Source: Companilactobacillus sp. (GTDB lineage Bacteria; Bacillota; Bacilli; Lactobacillales; Lactobacillaceae). From it: 64,000 nt of DNA. The translations under genes and the position numbers were made by a program. The stretch covers positions 1,426,001 to 1,490,000 of the forward strand of contig NZ_JAKVLR010000001.1 in assembly GCF_022484265.1 (NCBI RefSeq), given 5' to 3'. How positions within the stretch are numbered: position 1 is the first letter of the stretch; each line of letters starts with the position of its first letter. Below, one piece after another: positions 1 to 8,686 of the stretch. A model generated the notes under the pieces. It worked only from the letters and a program-made list of their open reading frames with translations, did no database searches and had not been told where the DNA came from.

Positions 1-522
1 GTCAACGCCCCACATGACCTTAGGTGGTGCGGTGATCCCGTACTTGTCCATCAGTGGAAAAATATTATTTTCCTTACGAGAATAATGCTTGTCGATCTTC
101 ATCAAATCGGCTAAGGCTTTTTGCATCCGTTCCAAATATTCGTCGTTTTTACCGTCTTGTTGCCACTTCTTAAAGCAAGGCAACAGCTCGTCGTTGATCA
201 GGGACGATAATACCACGTTTTCTAGCTTCATCGTAGCAACTGGATGTCCGGGTTTTTCAAAGGCAGGCGTACTTTCGTTGCCGGTGATCGAACCTTTAAA
301 TACGGCAGCGTGGACATTGCACAAGTTTTGAATTTCCATCGGATTTAAGCCACTAGCGATCAGTTCGCGTTCAGCTGAAGTGATCTCTGAAACGTCGACA
401 CTCGAAAATGAGTCATCGAACATCTTTTTAGCTTCGTCAAAATCTCCACCCTCGTGTAAAAAATTTAAGATCTCAACGATTTTTTTCTGGCGTTGGACAC
501 TGTTTAAAGTTTTATTTGTCAT
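1..522 (-). CDS. DUF438/hemerythrin-like protein, 3' end cut by window edge
   Basis: About 174 N-terminal residues are visible, starting at the ATG at 522 and running off the left edge. The N-terminal part resembles DUF438, and the segment around residues 125-160 (HYSRKENNIFPLMDKYGI) looks like the start of a hemerythrin-type HHE iron-binding domain, as in DUF438-hemerythrin-PAS proteins. Such proteins are linked to di-iron chemistry and to repair of Fe-S centres under nitric oxide or oxidative stress; a role against NO or nitrite made by the neighbouring nitrate reductase is an inference. It overlaps the DUF1858 gene by 11 bp and is probably co-translated with it. The C-terminal domain cannot be judged here. 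Confidence 0.7.
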   Translation of the reverse strand, partial: MTNKTLNSVQRQKKIVEILNFLHEGGDFDEAKKMFDDSFSSVDVSEITSAERELIASGLNPMEIQNLCNVHAAVFKGSITGNESTPAFEKPGHPVATMKLENVVLSSLINDELLPCFKKWQQDGKNDEYLERMQKALADLMKIDKHYSRKENNIFPLMDKYGITAPPKVMWGVD

Positions 523-751
523 AATTTTTCAGCTGGTAGCCCCTCTCCTCAAAAGCTTTGGCAATAGTCTCAAGTGGTATGCCCATTGCTCTAGAGCCTT
601 TTTTCAAATTGATGATCTTGCCGACTGTGCCTAACATCCCTGGCACCTTGATTTTGGTAAAACCGATCGAATACATCGTATCGACAAAGTCTGGATACTG
701 TTGGGCCAACGTGTTGATTGGCACTTCGAAATCAATTATTTTTTCTTCCAT
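512..751 (-). CDS. DUF1858 domain protein
   Basis: This is a 79-residue protein with the whole-length DUF1858 pattern (a small helical domain with a PGMLGTVGKIINLKKGS-like core), a family often found next to or fused with hemerythrin and DUF438 proteins. The start is supported by GAGGAAA seven bases before the ATG. It follows the DUF59 gene after an intrinsic terminator with only about 20 bp to spare, so it is probably transcribed by read-through of the nitrate operon. It likely works with the next protein in Fe-S or NO stress; the biochemical activity is unknown. Confidence 0.75.
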   Translation of the reverse strand: MEEKIIDFEVPINTLAQQYPDFVDTMYSIGFTKIKVPGMLGTVGKIINLKKGSRAMGIPLETIAKAFEERGYQLKNYDK

Positions 752-767
752 AATATTTCCTCAATGT

Positions 768-797
768 ATAAAAAAAGCGGAGATATCATCTCCACTA
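768..797 (-). terminator. Rho-independent terminator after the nar/moa/narK transcript
   Basis: On the minus strand a stem GGAGAT/ATCTCC closed by a short ATC loop, with flanking pairs, is followed by a run of seven T. It sits after the DUF59 gene and before the DUF1858 gene, so it may attenuate rather than end the long operon. Confidence 0.65.
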
Positions 798-823
798 TTC
801 ATTTCTTCCCTCAATAATGTTTA

Positions 824-1144
824 CTAGCCGTGAATTCCTAAAGCAATCTTAGCAAAACGACTCATCTTGTTCATATCCCAAATTGGATACCAAACTAGAT
901 TGATGTCGCAACTTTCGATGCCATCAACTGATTCAACAGCTTGGTGAATATCATTATTGATCATATCGCTCAATGGACAACCCATGGTAGTTAGAGTCAT
1001 CGTCACAGTACATTTGGTACCTTCGATGTCGATACCATAGATCAAGCCGAGGTTAACGATATCAATACCTAATTCAGGGTCAATAACTGCTTCAAGCGCA
1101 TCAGTTATTTCGTTAACTTTTTCTTTCTTTGTTTCTTCATCCAT
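824..1144 (-). CDS. MIP18-family (DUF59) metal-sulfur cluster assembly factor
   Basis: This 106-residue protein has the DUF59/MIP18 fold signature: VIDPELGIDIVNLGLIYG near residues 20-37, then TLTTMGCPLSDMI with the conserved cysteine at about residue 56. PaaD/SufT-like members help build or insert Fe-S clusters. NarG and NarH in this operon carry several clusters, so a maturation role is reasonable but inferred. It starts 15 bp after narK stops and is followed by a terminator, making it the last gene of the main transcript. Confidence 0.85.
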   Translation of the reverse strand: MDEETKKEKVNEITDALEAVIDPELGIDIVNLGLIYGIDIEGTKCTVTMTLTTMGCPLSDMINNDIHQAVESVDGIESCDINLVWYPIWDMNKMSRFAKIALGIHG

Positions 1145-1159
1145 AGTACAACCTCATTT

Positions 1160-2332
1160 CTATTTCACAATCTTACGGGCACCAGAGATGTACTCTTTTT
1201 GCAAGAGAACTAAACAAATGATAGCCACGACAGCGATTAGATAAATACCGATTTGATAACCGCCTGTTGATTGTTTGATAATTCCTAAAATAATTGGTGG
1301 GAAGTATCCACCTAGTCCACCCATGGCACCAACGAAGCCAGTTACAGCACCGGTGTTACCTGATGAAACGAATGGAACCATTTTGAAAATAATACCATTT
1401 CCTAGACCTACTAAGATACCCAATAATACCACGATTGTACTAAAGATTCCTTGAGTCTCCAAGAATAAGCCTAAAACGATTGCTACAATGATCAAAGCAA
1501 TAAAGTCATATCTCAACAAGGTCATTGGGCGGATCTTATCTGACAAGTATCCACCAACTGGACGCAACAATGTACCGATAACGGCAAAGATAGCAGCCCA
1601 GATACCAGCATCAACTAGTGATTGCGAGAACAATTTAGTCATAAATGTTGGCAACAAGTTACTCATTGACATGAAGAGTCCGAATGTTAAGAAATAAAAC
1701 AGTGCCAAGAACCAAGTATCTTTTTCCTTAGCGACTGACAATGATTTTCCGATCGTTGCTTCTTTATTAGTCTTAGATTCAGGACAGAACAACATCAAAA
1801 TTGAAAAAATCACTAAGAGCACTACTAACAAATAAAAAATTCCGTTTAAACTCATTGTCTTAACTAAACGTGGTAGGAAAAATGCTGAAAATGCAGTACC
1901 GATATTACCAACACCAGTAATACCTAAGACTAGGCCTTGCTTTTCTGGTGGGAAAAATCCGGTAACGTAGGAAACACCGATAGCAAATGATGTACCGGCC
2001 ATTCCTAATAGCAATGCTGTGAAGATCAACATTCCGTATGAATGCACTCTAGGCATCATCAAAACTGGAATGATCAAGAATAGCATCAAGACGATATAAG
2101 TTTTTTTACCGCCCCATCTATCTGACAAGATTCCCATTGGGATTCTCATAATTGAACCTAATAAAATTGGTGTGGCTAGTAAAAATGAACGTTGAAATTC
2201 TGAAACTTGGACCCCAGCATTCTTTAAAATAACATCAACTAACGGTGCTAAACATAGCCAAACCATGAAACAGATCATCATTGACAATGTTCCCATCGTC
2301 AATGCAAGATACGACTTTCCTTTGCTTTCCAT
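1160..2332 (-). CDS. narK: nitrate/nitrite MFS transporter NarK
   Basis: This 390-residue protein of about 12 membrane segments has the NarK/NasA-type MFS look: GIMRIPMGILSDRWGGK after helix 2 and a glycine-rich nitrate signature (GNIGTAFSAFFLPR, GFVGAMGGLGGYFPP). It should import nitrate and/or export nitrite in the membrane beside NarGHI. A longer reading from 2347 adds five residues, but GGGGG eight bases before the ATG at 2332 favours the shorter form. It lies in the nar-moa transcript, 40 bp after moaD. Confidence 0.9.
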   Translation of the reverse strand: MESKGKSYLALTMGTLSMMICFMVWLCLAPLVDVILKNAGVQVSEFQRSFLLATPILLGSIMRIPMGILSDRWGGKKTYIVLMLFLIIPVLMMPRVHSYGMLIFTALLLGMAGTSFAIGVSYVTGFFPPEKQGLVLGITGVGNIGTAFSAFFLPRLVKTMSLNGIFYLLVVLLVIFSILMLFCPESKTNKEATIGKSLSVAKEKDTWFLALFYFLTFGLFMSMSNLLPTFMTKLFSQSLVDAGIWAAIFAVIGTLLRPVGGYLSDKIRPMTLLRYDFIALIIVAIVLGLFLETQGIFSTIVVLLGILVGLGNGIIFKMVPFVSSGNTGAVTGFVGAMGGLGGYFPPIILGIIKQSTGGYQIGIYLIAVVAIICLVLLQKEYISGARKIVK

Positions 2333-2372
2333 CTTACATACCCCCATTATTATCTAGTTCTCAAAACTTATT

Positions 2373-2612
2373 TTAGCCACCACTGACAGGTGGAATAATT
2401 GCGATCTCATCGACTGAATCCAAGGCAATCTCTTCATCAGTTGCATACTCCTCATTAACGGCAACTAACGATTGGTCTAAAACTTTGGCATAGTCTGGAT
2501 GCAGCTGTTTGATCTGATCTAAAACTACATCTGACTTAAATGTCTCTGGTAACTCCAAATCAATTGATGGACCGATTTTTTCGGCTAAGACTGAAAATAA
2601 TTTTACTTTCAT
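2373..2612 (-). CDS. moaD: molybdopterin synthase sulfur carrier subunit MoaD
   Basis: This 79-residue ubiquitin-like protein ends in the obligatory Gly-Gly (PPVSGG). MoeB adenylates that tail, it becomes a thiocarboxylate, and it donates sulfur to precursor Z (cPMP) within the MoaD2-MoaE2 synthase. The ATG overlaps the moaE stop as ATGA, and a GGAGG nine bases upstream lies inside moaE, which suggests coupled translation of the two subunits. The adenylating enzyme is encoded on the opposite arm of the island. Confidence 0.92.
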   Translation of the reverse strand: MKVKLFSVLAEKIGPSIDLELPETFKSDVVLDQIKQLHPDYAKVLDQSLVAVNEEYATDEEIALDSVDEIAIIPPVSGG

Positions 2613-3019
2613 TCTCCTAAACCTCCCCAGCGAATTTTGTCTTTATCGTATTCCTTTTTCCAAATTGGCACGGTCTTTTTCAAGCGGTCGATCAACATCT
2701 GACAATTCTCAAATGCTTCCGCTCGATGTGGAGCCGACACGCCGATAAATACGGCGACTTCTCCCAACTGTAATTCTCCAACGCGATGAACCATCACGAC
2801 ATCCATATCTTTGGCTAAAACAATGTCAGCTAATTTCTGCATTTCCTTTTCAGCCATTGATTTATACGTGGTGTATTCGATCTTCTCAGTTTCGATCTCA
2901 TCGGTAAACTGCCGAATCGTTCCTAAGAAAATATCGAGTCCGCCATATTCATTATGGATCAAGCTCTTGGTGAGGCCATCAACGTCAATTGGCTGATCAA
3001 CTATCTTGACTAGACTCAT
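2609..3019 (-). CDS. moaE: molybdopterin synthase catalytic subunit MoaE
   Basis: This 136-residue protein has MoaE landmarks: FLGTIRQFTD near residue 31, EYTTYKSMAEKEM, VMVHRVGELQLGEVAVFIGVSAPHRAEAF and the catalytic lysine region VPIWKKEY near the C-terminus. With MoaD it inserts two sulfurs into cPMP to give molybdopterin. Its start overlaps the stop of the upstream ABC binding protein by 4 bp (ATGA). Its position inside the nitrate reductase transcript ties cofactor supply to enzyme synthesis. Confidence 0.93.
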   Translation of the reverse strand: MSLVKIVDQPIDVDGLTKSLIHNEYGGLDIFLGTIRQFTDEIETEKIEYTTYKSMAEKEMQKLADIVLAKDMDVVMVHRVGELQLGEVAVFIGVSAPHRAEAFENCQMLIDRLKKTVPIWKKEYDKDKIRWGGLGE

Positions 3020-4065
3020 TTAATGACCTCCCCGTTTAAGATCTGGTGAACTTGTTTGGTCGTAAATTTATGGTTAAAGAATGCCATATAGAAGTTCTTG
3101 GTCTTGTTGGTCAAGTTAACATCCTTCATTTCTTCGGGATGGATCTTGCTAGCTGCCCACCAAAGTTGCAAGTCTTCTTCAGCACTGTATCGATCCCATT
3201 GGAAAATTCCAGTTGGATTGCCATAAACCTTTTTGTTCTTAACTGCTTTTAAAGATTTGAAACGAGAATCTTTCTTCAAAGCTTTTAGAGCAGCTTTACT
3301 AGTGGTATTTCCGACAATAATGATATCTGGATTGGCTTTGATAATTTCTTCAGCTGAGACGGAGATCATATTACCTTTAGACTTAATGGCATTTTTACCA
3401 CCGGCAGTCTTGATCCATTGGTCAACGATTGTCTTACGACCATCGACCTTCGTTAGATCAGTCTTGTTCACGATGTGCAAAACGCTCGGCGTTCCGGCCA
3501 TTTTCGTCCGGTTGCCAACTTCATAAATATCGTCGCTCAATTGATTGTTATAGGCTGCTGCTTGTTTATTAGCTTTGCCACCTACTATCTTACCAGTTAA
3601 TGTAACCGTTTTCTTCAATCCTTTAAAATCTTGAAACATTGAATTGACAACAGGTAATCCGGCTTTTCTGATTGTTTCGATCTGAGCTGGATCAGAACTG
3701 ATTACAACATCTGGCTTTTGAGCGATCAATTCTTCAGTATTCACGCTTTCACCATTGAACGGAACAGCTTGCTTTTTGACCTTTGGATAAAGTCGTGTCA
3801 GCAGTTTATTGTTCTGGATCAATTTGGTCGTGGCTACTAAGTCATTTTCCCCACCGACCATTAATAAAATGGGGTTATTGGCATGCCACAAATCGGCGAC
3901 ACGTTTGACTTTTTTAGGAATAGTGACTTTTTTACCGGAATTATCTTTGACTACGCGAGTGTCTGAAGCGGCATAAGTTTGGTGATTCTTTACGCTGCTT
4001 AGACCTCCGGCAATCAAAAGTAAAACCGTCAGTAGCACTATTACTAGCGATTTCTTATTCTTCAT
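3016..4065 (-). CDS. FecB/BtuF-type ABC substrate-binding protein, probably for molybdate
   Basis: This 349-residue protein has an N-terminal hydrophobic signal or anchor (residues 6-22), no lipobox cysteine, then a two-lobed class III binding fold (VTIPKKVKRVADLW, NTEELIAQKPDVVISSD, EEIIKANPDIIIVGN). The family usually binds iron-siderophore, haem or cobalamin. MolA of Haemophilus shows that the fold can bind molybdate and tungstate. Lying between nitrate reductase and moaE, molybdate is the most economical guess. The stop and start of neighbours overlap or nearly touch. Confidence 0.8.
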   Translation of the reverse strand: MKNKKSLVIVLLTVLLLIAGGLSSVKNHQTYAASDTRVVKDNSGKKVTIPKKVKRVADLWHANNPILLMVGGENDLVATTKLIQNNKLLTRLYPKVKKQAVPFNGESVNTEELIAQKPDVVISSDPAQIETIRKAGLPVVNSMFQDFKGLKKTVTLTGKIVGGKANKQAAAYNNQLSDDIYEVGNRTKMAGTPSVLHIVNKTDLTKVDGRKTIVDQWIKTAGGKNAIKSKGNMISVSAEEIIKANPDIIIVGNTTSKAALKALKKDSRFKSLKAVKNKKVYGNPTGIFQWDRYSAEEDLQLWWAASKIHPEEMKDVNLTNKTKNFYMAFFNHKFTTKQVHQILNGEVIK

Positions 4066-4067
4066 AT

Positions 4068-4844
4068 TTAATCCATCCTCGTCCCAAATATGTTGCGGTG
4101 CAATTCCTCGTTATAAGTTGATACAATTGGCGTCTTGTACAGCTCAGACAAATACTTCTCGGACAAAATTTCTGTTGTCGTACCTTGAAGGTACGTCTGA
4201 TCATCCACCAACAATCCCACCAAGTCCCCGATCATCATGGCCTGATTTGGATCATGTGTACTTATTATAATAGAAATATTTTTATCTGAAAGGGCTTTTA
4301 TTAATTTTAAAACCAATATTTGGTTTTTGTAATCTAGTGCAGACGTTGGTTCATCCATGATCAAGATCTGAGGATCTTGCACTAAAGCCCGACCGATTTG
4401 GGCTAATTGGCGTTGTCCGCCAGACATATCTTGCAAACTCACGTCACGATAATCCGCTAAGCCAATTTGTTGTAATACTGACTCAACTCGTTGTCTGTCG
4501 TTATCGTCAGGTTGACTAAAGATCGAATGGAACGCTGATCTACCTAATAACAAGTAGTCGAACAAATTCAGACTGCTCTTGATATTCACGCCTTGACTAA
4601 CTAATGCCAGCCGATGCGACAGTTCGCGACTAGAAATATTTTTTAACTCCTGGCCAGCTAGTTTGATTTGGCCTTGATAATTTGGATGCAGGCCGCTCAA
4701 ACATGATAATAGTGTGCTTTTGCCAATACCGTTGGGACCTAAAATGACTAAAACTTGGCCGTCTTGGACCCGTAAATCAACGTTACCGATGATATTCTTC
4801 TGGTCATAGGCGAAACTTAATTGTTTAGTATAAATTTCAGACAA
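4068..4844 (-). CDS. ABC transporter ATPase (FecE/BtuD type), probable molybdate importer
   Basis: This 258-residue ATPase has Walker A GPNGIGKS (residues 36-43), a Q-loop, the signature DMSGGQRQL, Walker B ILIMDEP and the switch histidine in ISTHD. It should power the neighbouring FecCD-type permease. Its start overlaps the permease gene by 8 bp and its stop lies 2 bp before the binding-protein gene, so the three are one unit. Substrate is inferred from the molybdoenzyme context, since the sequence family is normally annotated for iron complexes. Confidence 0.88.
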   Translation of the reverse strand: MSEIYTKQLSFAYDQKNIIGNVDLRVQDGQVLVILGPNGIGKSTLLSCLSGLHPNYQGQIKLAGQELKNISSRELSHRLALVSQGVNIKSSLNLFDYLLLGRSAFHSIFSQPDDNDRQRVESVLQQIGLADYRDVSLQDMSGGQRQLAQIGRALVQDPQILIMDEPTSALDYKNQILVLKLIKALSDKNISIIISTHDPNQAMMIGDLVGLLVDDQTYLQGTTTEILSEKYLSELYKTPIVSTYNEELHRNIFGTRMD

Positions 4845-5829
4845 CGGTATCTTTTCTCCTTAGTAAAATGAATACGAATATTGGAACGCCGATAAATCCC
4901 GTCACGATACTCAAAGGAATATCGTTGACCGAAATACTGCGGGCCAGCGTATCCGCAATCAATAATAAAATTGCCCCCGTGATCCCAGTCATTGGCATGG
5001 CGTTTCGATTGTCGCCTCCGACAATGCTGCGACTGATGTGAGGAACGACTAAGCCGACCCAGCCAATAACGCCGCACAGGCAAACGGCAGCTGACGTCAA
5101 TAAGGTAGCCACTAAAATCATCAGATTGCGGTTCAAGTTAGGATTGATCCCGATAGTTTTGATAGTCGCCTCATCCAATGACAAAACGTTCAAACGCCAT
5201 CTGGCAAAAAATAGAAGTAGTATCCCGACTAATAAAACTGGTCCAACTGACATTAGTGAACTGAGATCGACTTTCATAAAGCTACCCAGTTCCCAATACA
5301 CAATGCTTTGCAATTGGTCTTCAGGGTCTGCAACATATTTGATCGACCCTAAGATCGACTGCATCAAGCCTGCCATAATAATTCCGGCCAAAATTAAGGT
5401 AATACCTGAATTGTTATGCAGAAAATGATTGATCAATAAGGTCAAAAACATTGTCAAAACGCCCATCACAAAGGCAAACAATTCGATCAAATAAATTGGC
5501 AATCCGTTCAAGATGGCAAAGGCAGCCCCGACGCTGGCACCAGTTGCGACACCTAAAATGTTGGGAGATGCCAGGCCATTATTGAAGACAGATTGAAAAG
5601 TGGCGCCGGCCATGGATAGACCCGCGCCAACTAAAATAACTGCTACTATTCTAGTAAATCTTAATTTCAGAATTAACTTCGTCGAGCTATCAGCCCGATT
5701 AAAAAAGTAATTCATCACATCATGAAAGGACAGGTTGTATCTTCCAAGCATCATTGACACTAAGATCAAGACAATCAAAAGAACAGCTGCCACAGTCATT
5801 TTAATAATATTTCTGTGACGATTAGCCAC
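4837..5829 (-). CDS. FecCD-family ABC permease, probable molybdate importer
   Basis: This 330-residue, roughly ten-helix protein is a BtuC/FecCD permease: GLSMAGATFQSVFNNGLASPNILG near residue 80 and the ATPase contact GVIGWVGLVVPHISR near residue 250, then a C-terminal LLRRK. It forms the membrane channel for the adjacent ATPase and binding protein. Its ATG lies 8 bp inside narI, a coupling that places the importer in the narGHJI transcript. Only one permease gene is present, so it should act as a homodimer. Confidence 0.88.
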   Translation of the reverse strand: MANRHRNIIKMTVAAVLLIVLILVSMMLGRYNLSFHDVMNYFFNRADSSTKLILKLRFTRIVAVILVGAGLSMAGATFQSVFNNGLASPNILGVATGASVGAAFAILNGLPIYLIELFAFVMGVLTMFLTLLINHFLHNNSGITLILAGIIMAGLMQSILGSIKYVADPEDQLQSIVYWELGSFMKVDLSSLMSVGPVLLVGILLLFFARWRLNVLSLDEATIKTIGINPNLNRNLMILVATLLTSAAVCLCGVIGWVGLVVPHISRSIVGGDNRNAMPMTGITGAILLLIADTLARSISVNDIPLSIVTGFIGVPIFVFILLRRKDTVV

Positions 5830-6535
5830 GATTTTGTTCCCCTCTAATACTTGGTTTACGACGATATACTTCAGGACTTCTGAACAAGTATTGCCATGGC
5901 AACGTTAGTGCATGGACCAATCTTGTGTATGGGAAGAATCCAAAGATCAATAATCCACAGATAACGTGGAACTTAAAGGTCAATGGAACTTGCTGCATCA
6001 AATGGAAATCTGGTCTGAAGTAGAACAATTGTCTAGCCCAGACTGATAAATTCAAACGGTAATTGAAATGTGGATTAAAGAAGATTCCATCTCCTAATGA
6101 TGCTGACAATCCTAATACGATAACGATCAAGAACGATAAATCGACAACTAGATCACTGAATGAACTAGTAGCGAATACTCGATCATCGCTGAATCGACGG
6201 TAACTCAAGATTAACATACCTGCCAAGGCCATGAATCCGGCTAAACCACCCATGACTAAAGCTCCAATATGATAGATCTCGTTTGGAATTCCTAACCAGT
6301 CAGTAAAGGCTTTAGGAATCAAGATACCAACAACGTGACCTAAAAAAACGAAAATAATTCCGACGTGGAAGAGAACGCTACCGACCATCAAATTCTTTTT
6401 TTCAAGTAGCTCACTTGATTTAGCGGTAATGCCGCCACGGAACCATGTGAACCGAACGATGGTCCCAAAGATAAATGAACCGAGTGCTATATATGGAAAA
6501 ACGCACCACAATAAGAAATCTCCGATATCCTTCAT
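5822..6535 (-). CDS. narI: respiratory nitrate reductase gamma subunit (cytochrome b) NarI
   Basis: This 237-residue, five-helix membrane protein anchors NarGH and passes quinol electrons inward through two b haems. Histidines at helix ends (VLFHVGIIFVFLGHVVG around residue 60; FKFHVICGLLIFGFFPYTRLVHALTLP near the C-terminus, here given in part) fit the four haem ligands. Lactobacilli generally need outside haem and often menaquinone for such chains. It starts 2 bp after narJ stops and overlaps the ABC permease gene. Confidence 0.93.
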   Translation of the reverse strand: MKDIGDFLLWCVFPYIALGSFIFGTIVRFTWFRGGITAKSSELLEKKNLMVGSVLFHVGIIFVFLGHVVGILIPKAFTDWLGIPNEIYHIGALVMGGLAGFMALAGMLILSYRRFSDDRVFATSSFSDLVVDLSFLIVIVLGLSASLGDGIFFNPHFNYRLNLSVWARQLFYFRPDFHLMQQVPLTFKFHVICGLLIFGFFPYTRLVHALTLPWQYLFRSPEVYRRKPSIRGEQNRG

Positions 6536-6537
6536 CT

Positions 6538-7134
6538 CTATTCTCCCCCTGTTTTCGTTGTGTCTGGTTGGACGACATCTTGTTCAACGCACGATCTCAT
6601 TTCTGAGCGGATGATGCTGATAGTTCTAAAGTAAAGGTCGTCTGACTCTTCTTCAGATTTTTCTAACAAGTTATAAGTTCCGTCCTCAATTACGGAAAAA
6701 AGCAGCTTCAAATCTTGTTGGCGATAATCGTCTTTCCAATCGGAAAATGTCAGAAATTCTAGCATCAGTGGCAAATAGTCGGACAATTCAGTTCCTTCAA
6801 TCTGCACGCCAAACATTTCGTATAACATTTTCAACTTGGCTAAGACTTGGCCACGTTCTCTGGAGTCAGTCAATTTATAATACGTCATATATAAAGTGTA
6901 ACGATTATTCAATTCAAAAAGCGAAACATAATGCGTTTTAATATCTTCAAGTGAATAGACTTGCATCGCAGTAATGATCTCGATCAATTCATCTTTATGC
7001 GGAGTTTCGGGATAGTTGGCCTTAAAATCATCCAAAAACTTGGGTTCCAAAATATCTTGAGTTGGGTAGTCGATCATTCTTGATAAATAAATGAAACCAC
7101 CTTTTAAGCTGTTTAGCTTCTCAATATTAATCAC
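6538..7134 (-). CDS. narJ: nitrate reductase assembly chaperone NarJ (GTG start)
   Basis: NarJ is a TorD/DmsD-like chaperone that holds apo-NarG until the Mo cofactor is inserted and that oversees complex assembly with NarI; it is not part of the final enzyme. The 198-residue reading starts at GTG 7134, where GGAGG lies eight bases upstream and the start overlaps the narH stop by 8 bp. A longer reading from 7215 would overlap narH by 89 bp and has no good ribosome site. Sequence similarity is modest, as usual for NarJ, and the assignment rests strongly on position. Confidence 0.88.
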   Translation of the reverse strand: MINIEKLNSLKGGFIYLSRMIDYPTQDILEPKFLDDFKANYPETPHKDELIEIITAMQVYSLEDIKTHYVSLFELNNRYTLYMTYYKLTDSRERGQVLAKLKMLYEMFGVQIEGTELSDYLPLMLEFLTFSDWKDDYRQQDLKLLFSVIEDGTYNLLEKSEEESDDLYFRTISIIRSEMRSCVEQDVVQPDTTKTGGE

Positions 7135-8686
7135 GCCAAATTCCTCCATAGAAACTTTCTGCATAAATATCTTTTGATGACATCCCTGCTTTTGCTTTAC
7201 GTAACATGCTGCCATGAGCTGGAGCTAAAGCACAGCCGTTACATTCTTCATAACCAAGTCCACCTTGTTCATCTTCAACAGGTTCGATATTTTCCTTTTT
7301 AGCCTTAGGAATTACGAATCTGTCGTCATACTTAGCAATGGCTAAGAGACGATAAAGTGAAGTTGCTGACTCCTCAGTCAAACCAACTCGGTCGAGTTTT
7401 TCAGTATCAAAATCTTTTCCACTTGTTTTAGCACGCATATATAATCTCATCATAGCTAATTTATAAAGTGCATTCTTGATTACTTCGGTATTTCCACCAG
7501 CTAAAAGATTTGCTAAGTATTCAACCGGAATACGCATCTCTTCGATTGCTGGGAAGATAAGTTCAGGATACTTGATCGAATTCTTACCTTCAAAGTAATT
7601 CATGATTGGTGACAATGGTGGCACATACCAAACCATTGGCATTGTGCGGTATTCAGGATGCAATGGGAAGGCAATCTTTTGTTCAACAGCCATCTTGTAA
7701 ATAGGTGAACGTTGGGCACATTTGATTGTTTCCATATCAACGCCGTCAGCTAAGGCTTGTTCGATAACTTCTGGATCATTAGGGTCCAAGAACAAACCTA
7801 ATTGTGCTTCGTAAAGTTTTGTATCGTCAGGTTCTTCGCAGGCTTCTTGAACACGATCAGCGTCATATAAAATTACGCCAATGTAACGGATTCTACCAAC
7901 GCAAGTTTCTGAACAAACTGTTGGAAGTCCTTCTTCAATTCTTGGATAACAGAAAGTACATTTTTCAGCCTTATTAGTTTTCCAGTTGAAGTAAACCTTT
8001 TTGTAAGGGCAGCCTGTCATACAAAAACGCCATCCACGACAACGTTCTTGATCGACCAAAACGATTCCGTCTTCGTCACGTTTGTACATGGCACCACTAG
8101 GACATGAAGCTACACAAGCAGCGTTCAAGCAGTGTTCGCACAAACGAGGCAAGTACATCATGAAAGTTTTTTCAAAGTTACCTTTGATGTCTGCTTCGAT
8201 GTTTTGCATGTTAGGGTCTTCGCCGAAACTACGATCTGAACCAGCCAAATCGTCATCCCAGTTAGGACCATTTTTTAATTTCATAGGTTTGCCAGTGATC
8301 TGTGACTGTGCACGTGCAACTGGCTGATGCTTGGTTTCTTTGCCAAACAATGTTTTGTAATCGTATGTCCATGGTTCGTAGTAATCATCCATGTTAGGCA
8401 TATCAGGATTGTAAAAAATCTTGGCTAATGAAACTTTGTTGAGCTTGCTGCCGGCACGAAGTTCGAGTTTACCCTTGCGGTTGAGTTTCCAACCACCCTT
8501 GTAATGACTTTCGTCTTCCCACTTCTTTGGATAGCCGACACCAGGTCTAGTTTCAACGTTGTTAAACCACATGTATTCCGCACCAGGACGGTTAGTCCAG
8601 GTTTGCTTACATGTTACGGAACAAGTATGACATCCGATACACTTATCCAGGTTTAAGACCATGGAAATTTGTGCTTTAACCTTCAT
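7127..8686 (-). CDS. narH: respiratory nitrate reductase beta subunit (Fe-S) NarH
   Basis: This 519-residue protein has the full NarH cysteine pattern: CIGCHTCSVTC near the N-terminus, CEHCLNAACVASCP, CRGWRFCMTGCPYKK (the Trp replaces a Cys ligand, as expected for the [3Fe-4S] cluster) and CTFCYPRIEEGLPTVCSETC. It carries electrons from NarI to NarG. The ATG at 8686 has GGAGGT eight bases upstream and overlaps the narG stop by 11 bp; a reading from 8716 only extends into narG. Length is near the family norm of about 510. Confidence 0.95.
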   Translation of the reverse strand: MKVKAQISMVLNLDKCIGCHTCSVTCKQTWTNRPGAEYMWFNNVETRPGVGYPKKWEDESHYKGGWKLNRKGKLELRAGSKLNKVSLAKIFYNPDMPNMDDYYEPWTYDYKTLFGKETKHQPVARAQSQITGKPMKLKNGPNWDDDLAGSDRSFGEDPNMQNIEADIKGNFEKTFMMYLPRLCEHCLNAACVASCPSGAMYKRDEDGIVLVDQERCRGWRFCMTGCPYKKVYFNWKTNKAEKCTFCYPRIEEGLPTVCSETCVGRIRYIGVILYDADRVQEACEEPDDTKLYEAQLGLFLDPNDPEVIEQALADGVDMETIKCAQRSPIYKMAVEQKIAFPLHPEYRTMPMVWYVPPLSPIMNYFEGKNSIKYPELIFPAIEEMRIPVEYLANLLAGGNTEVIKNALYKLAMMRLYMRAKTSGKDFDTEKLDRVGLTEESATSLYRLLAIAKYDDRFVIPKAKKENIEPVEDEQGGLGYEECNGCALAPAHGSMLRKAKAGMSSKDIYAESFYGGIWRD

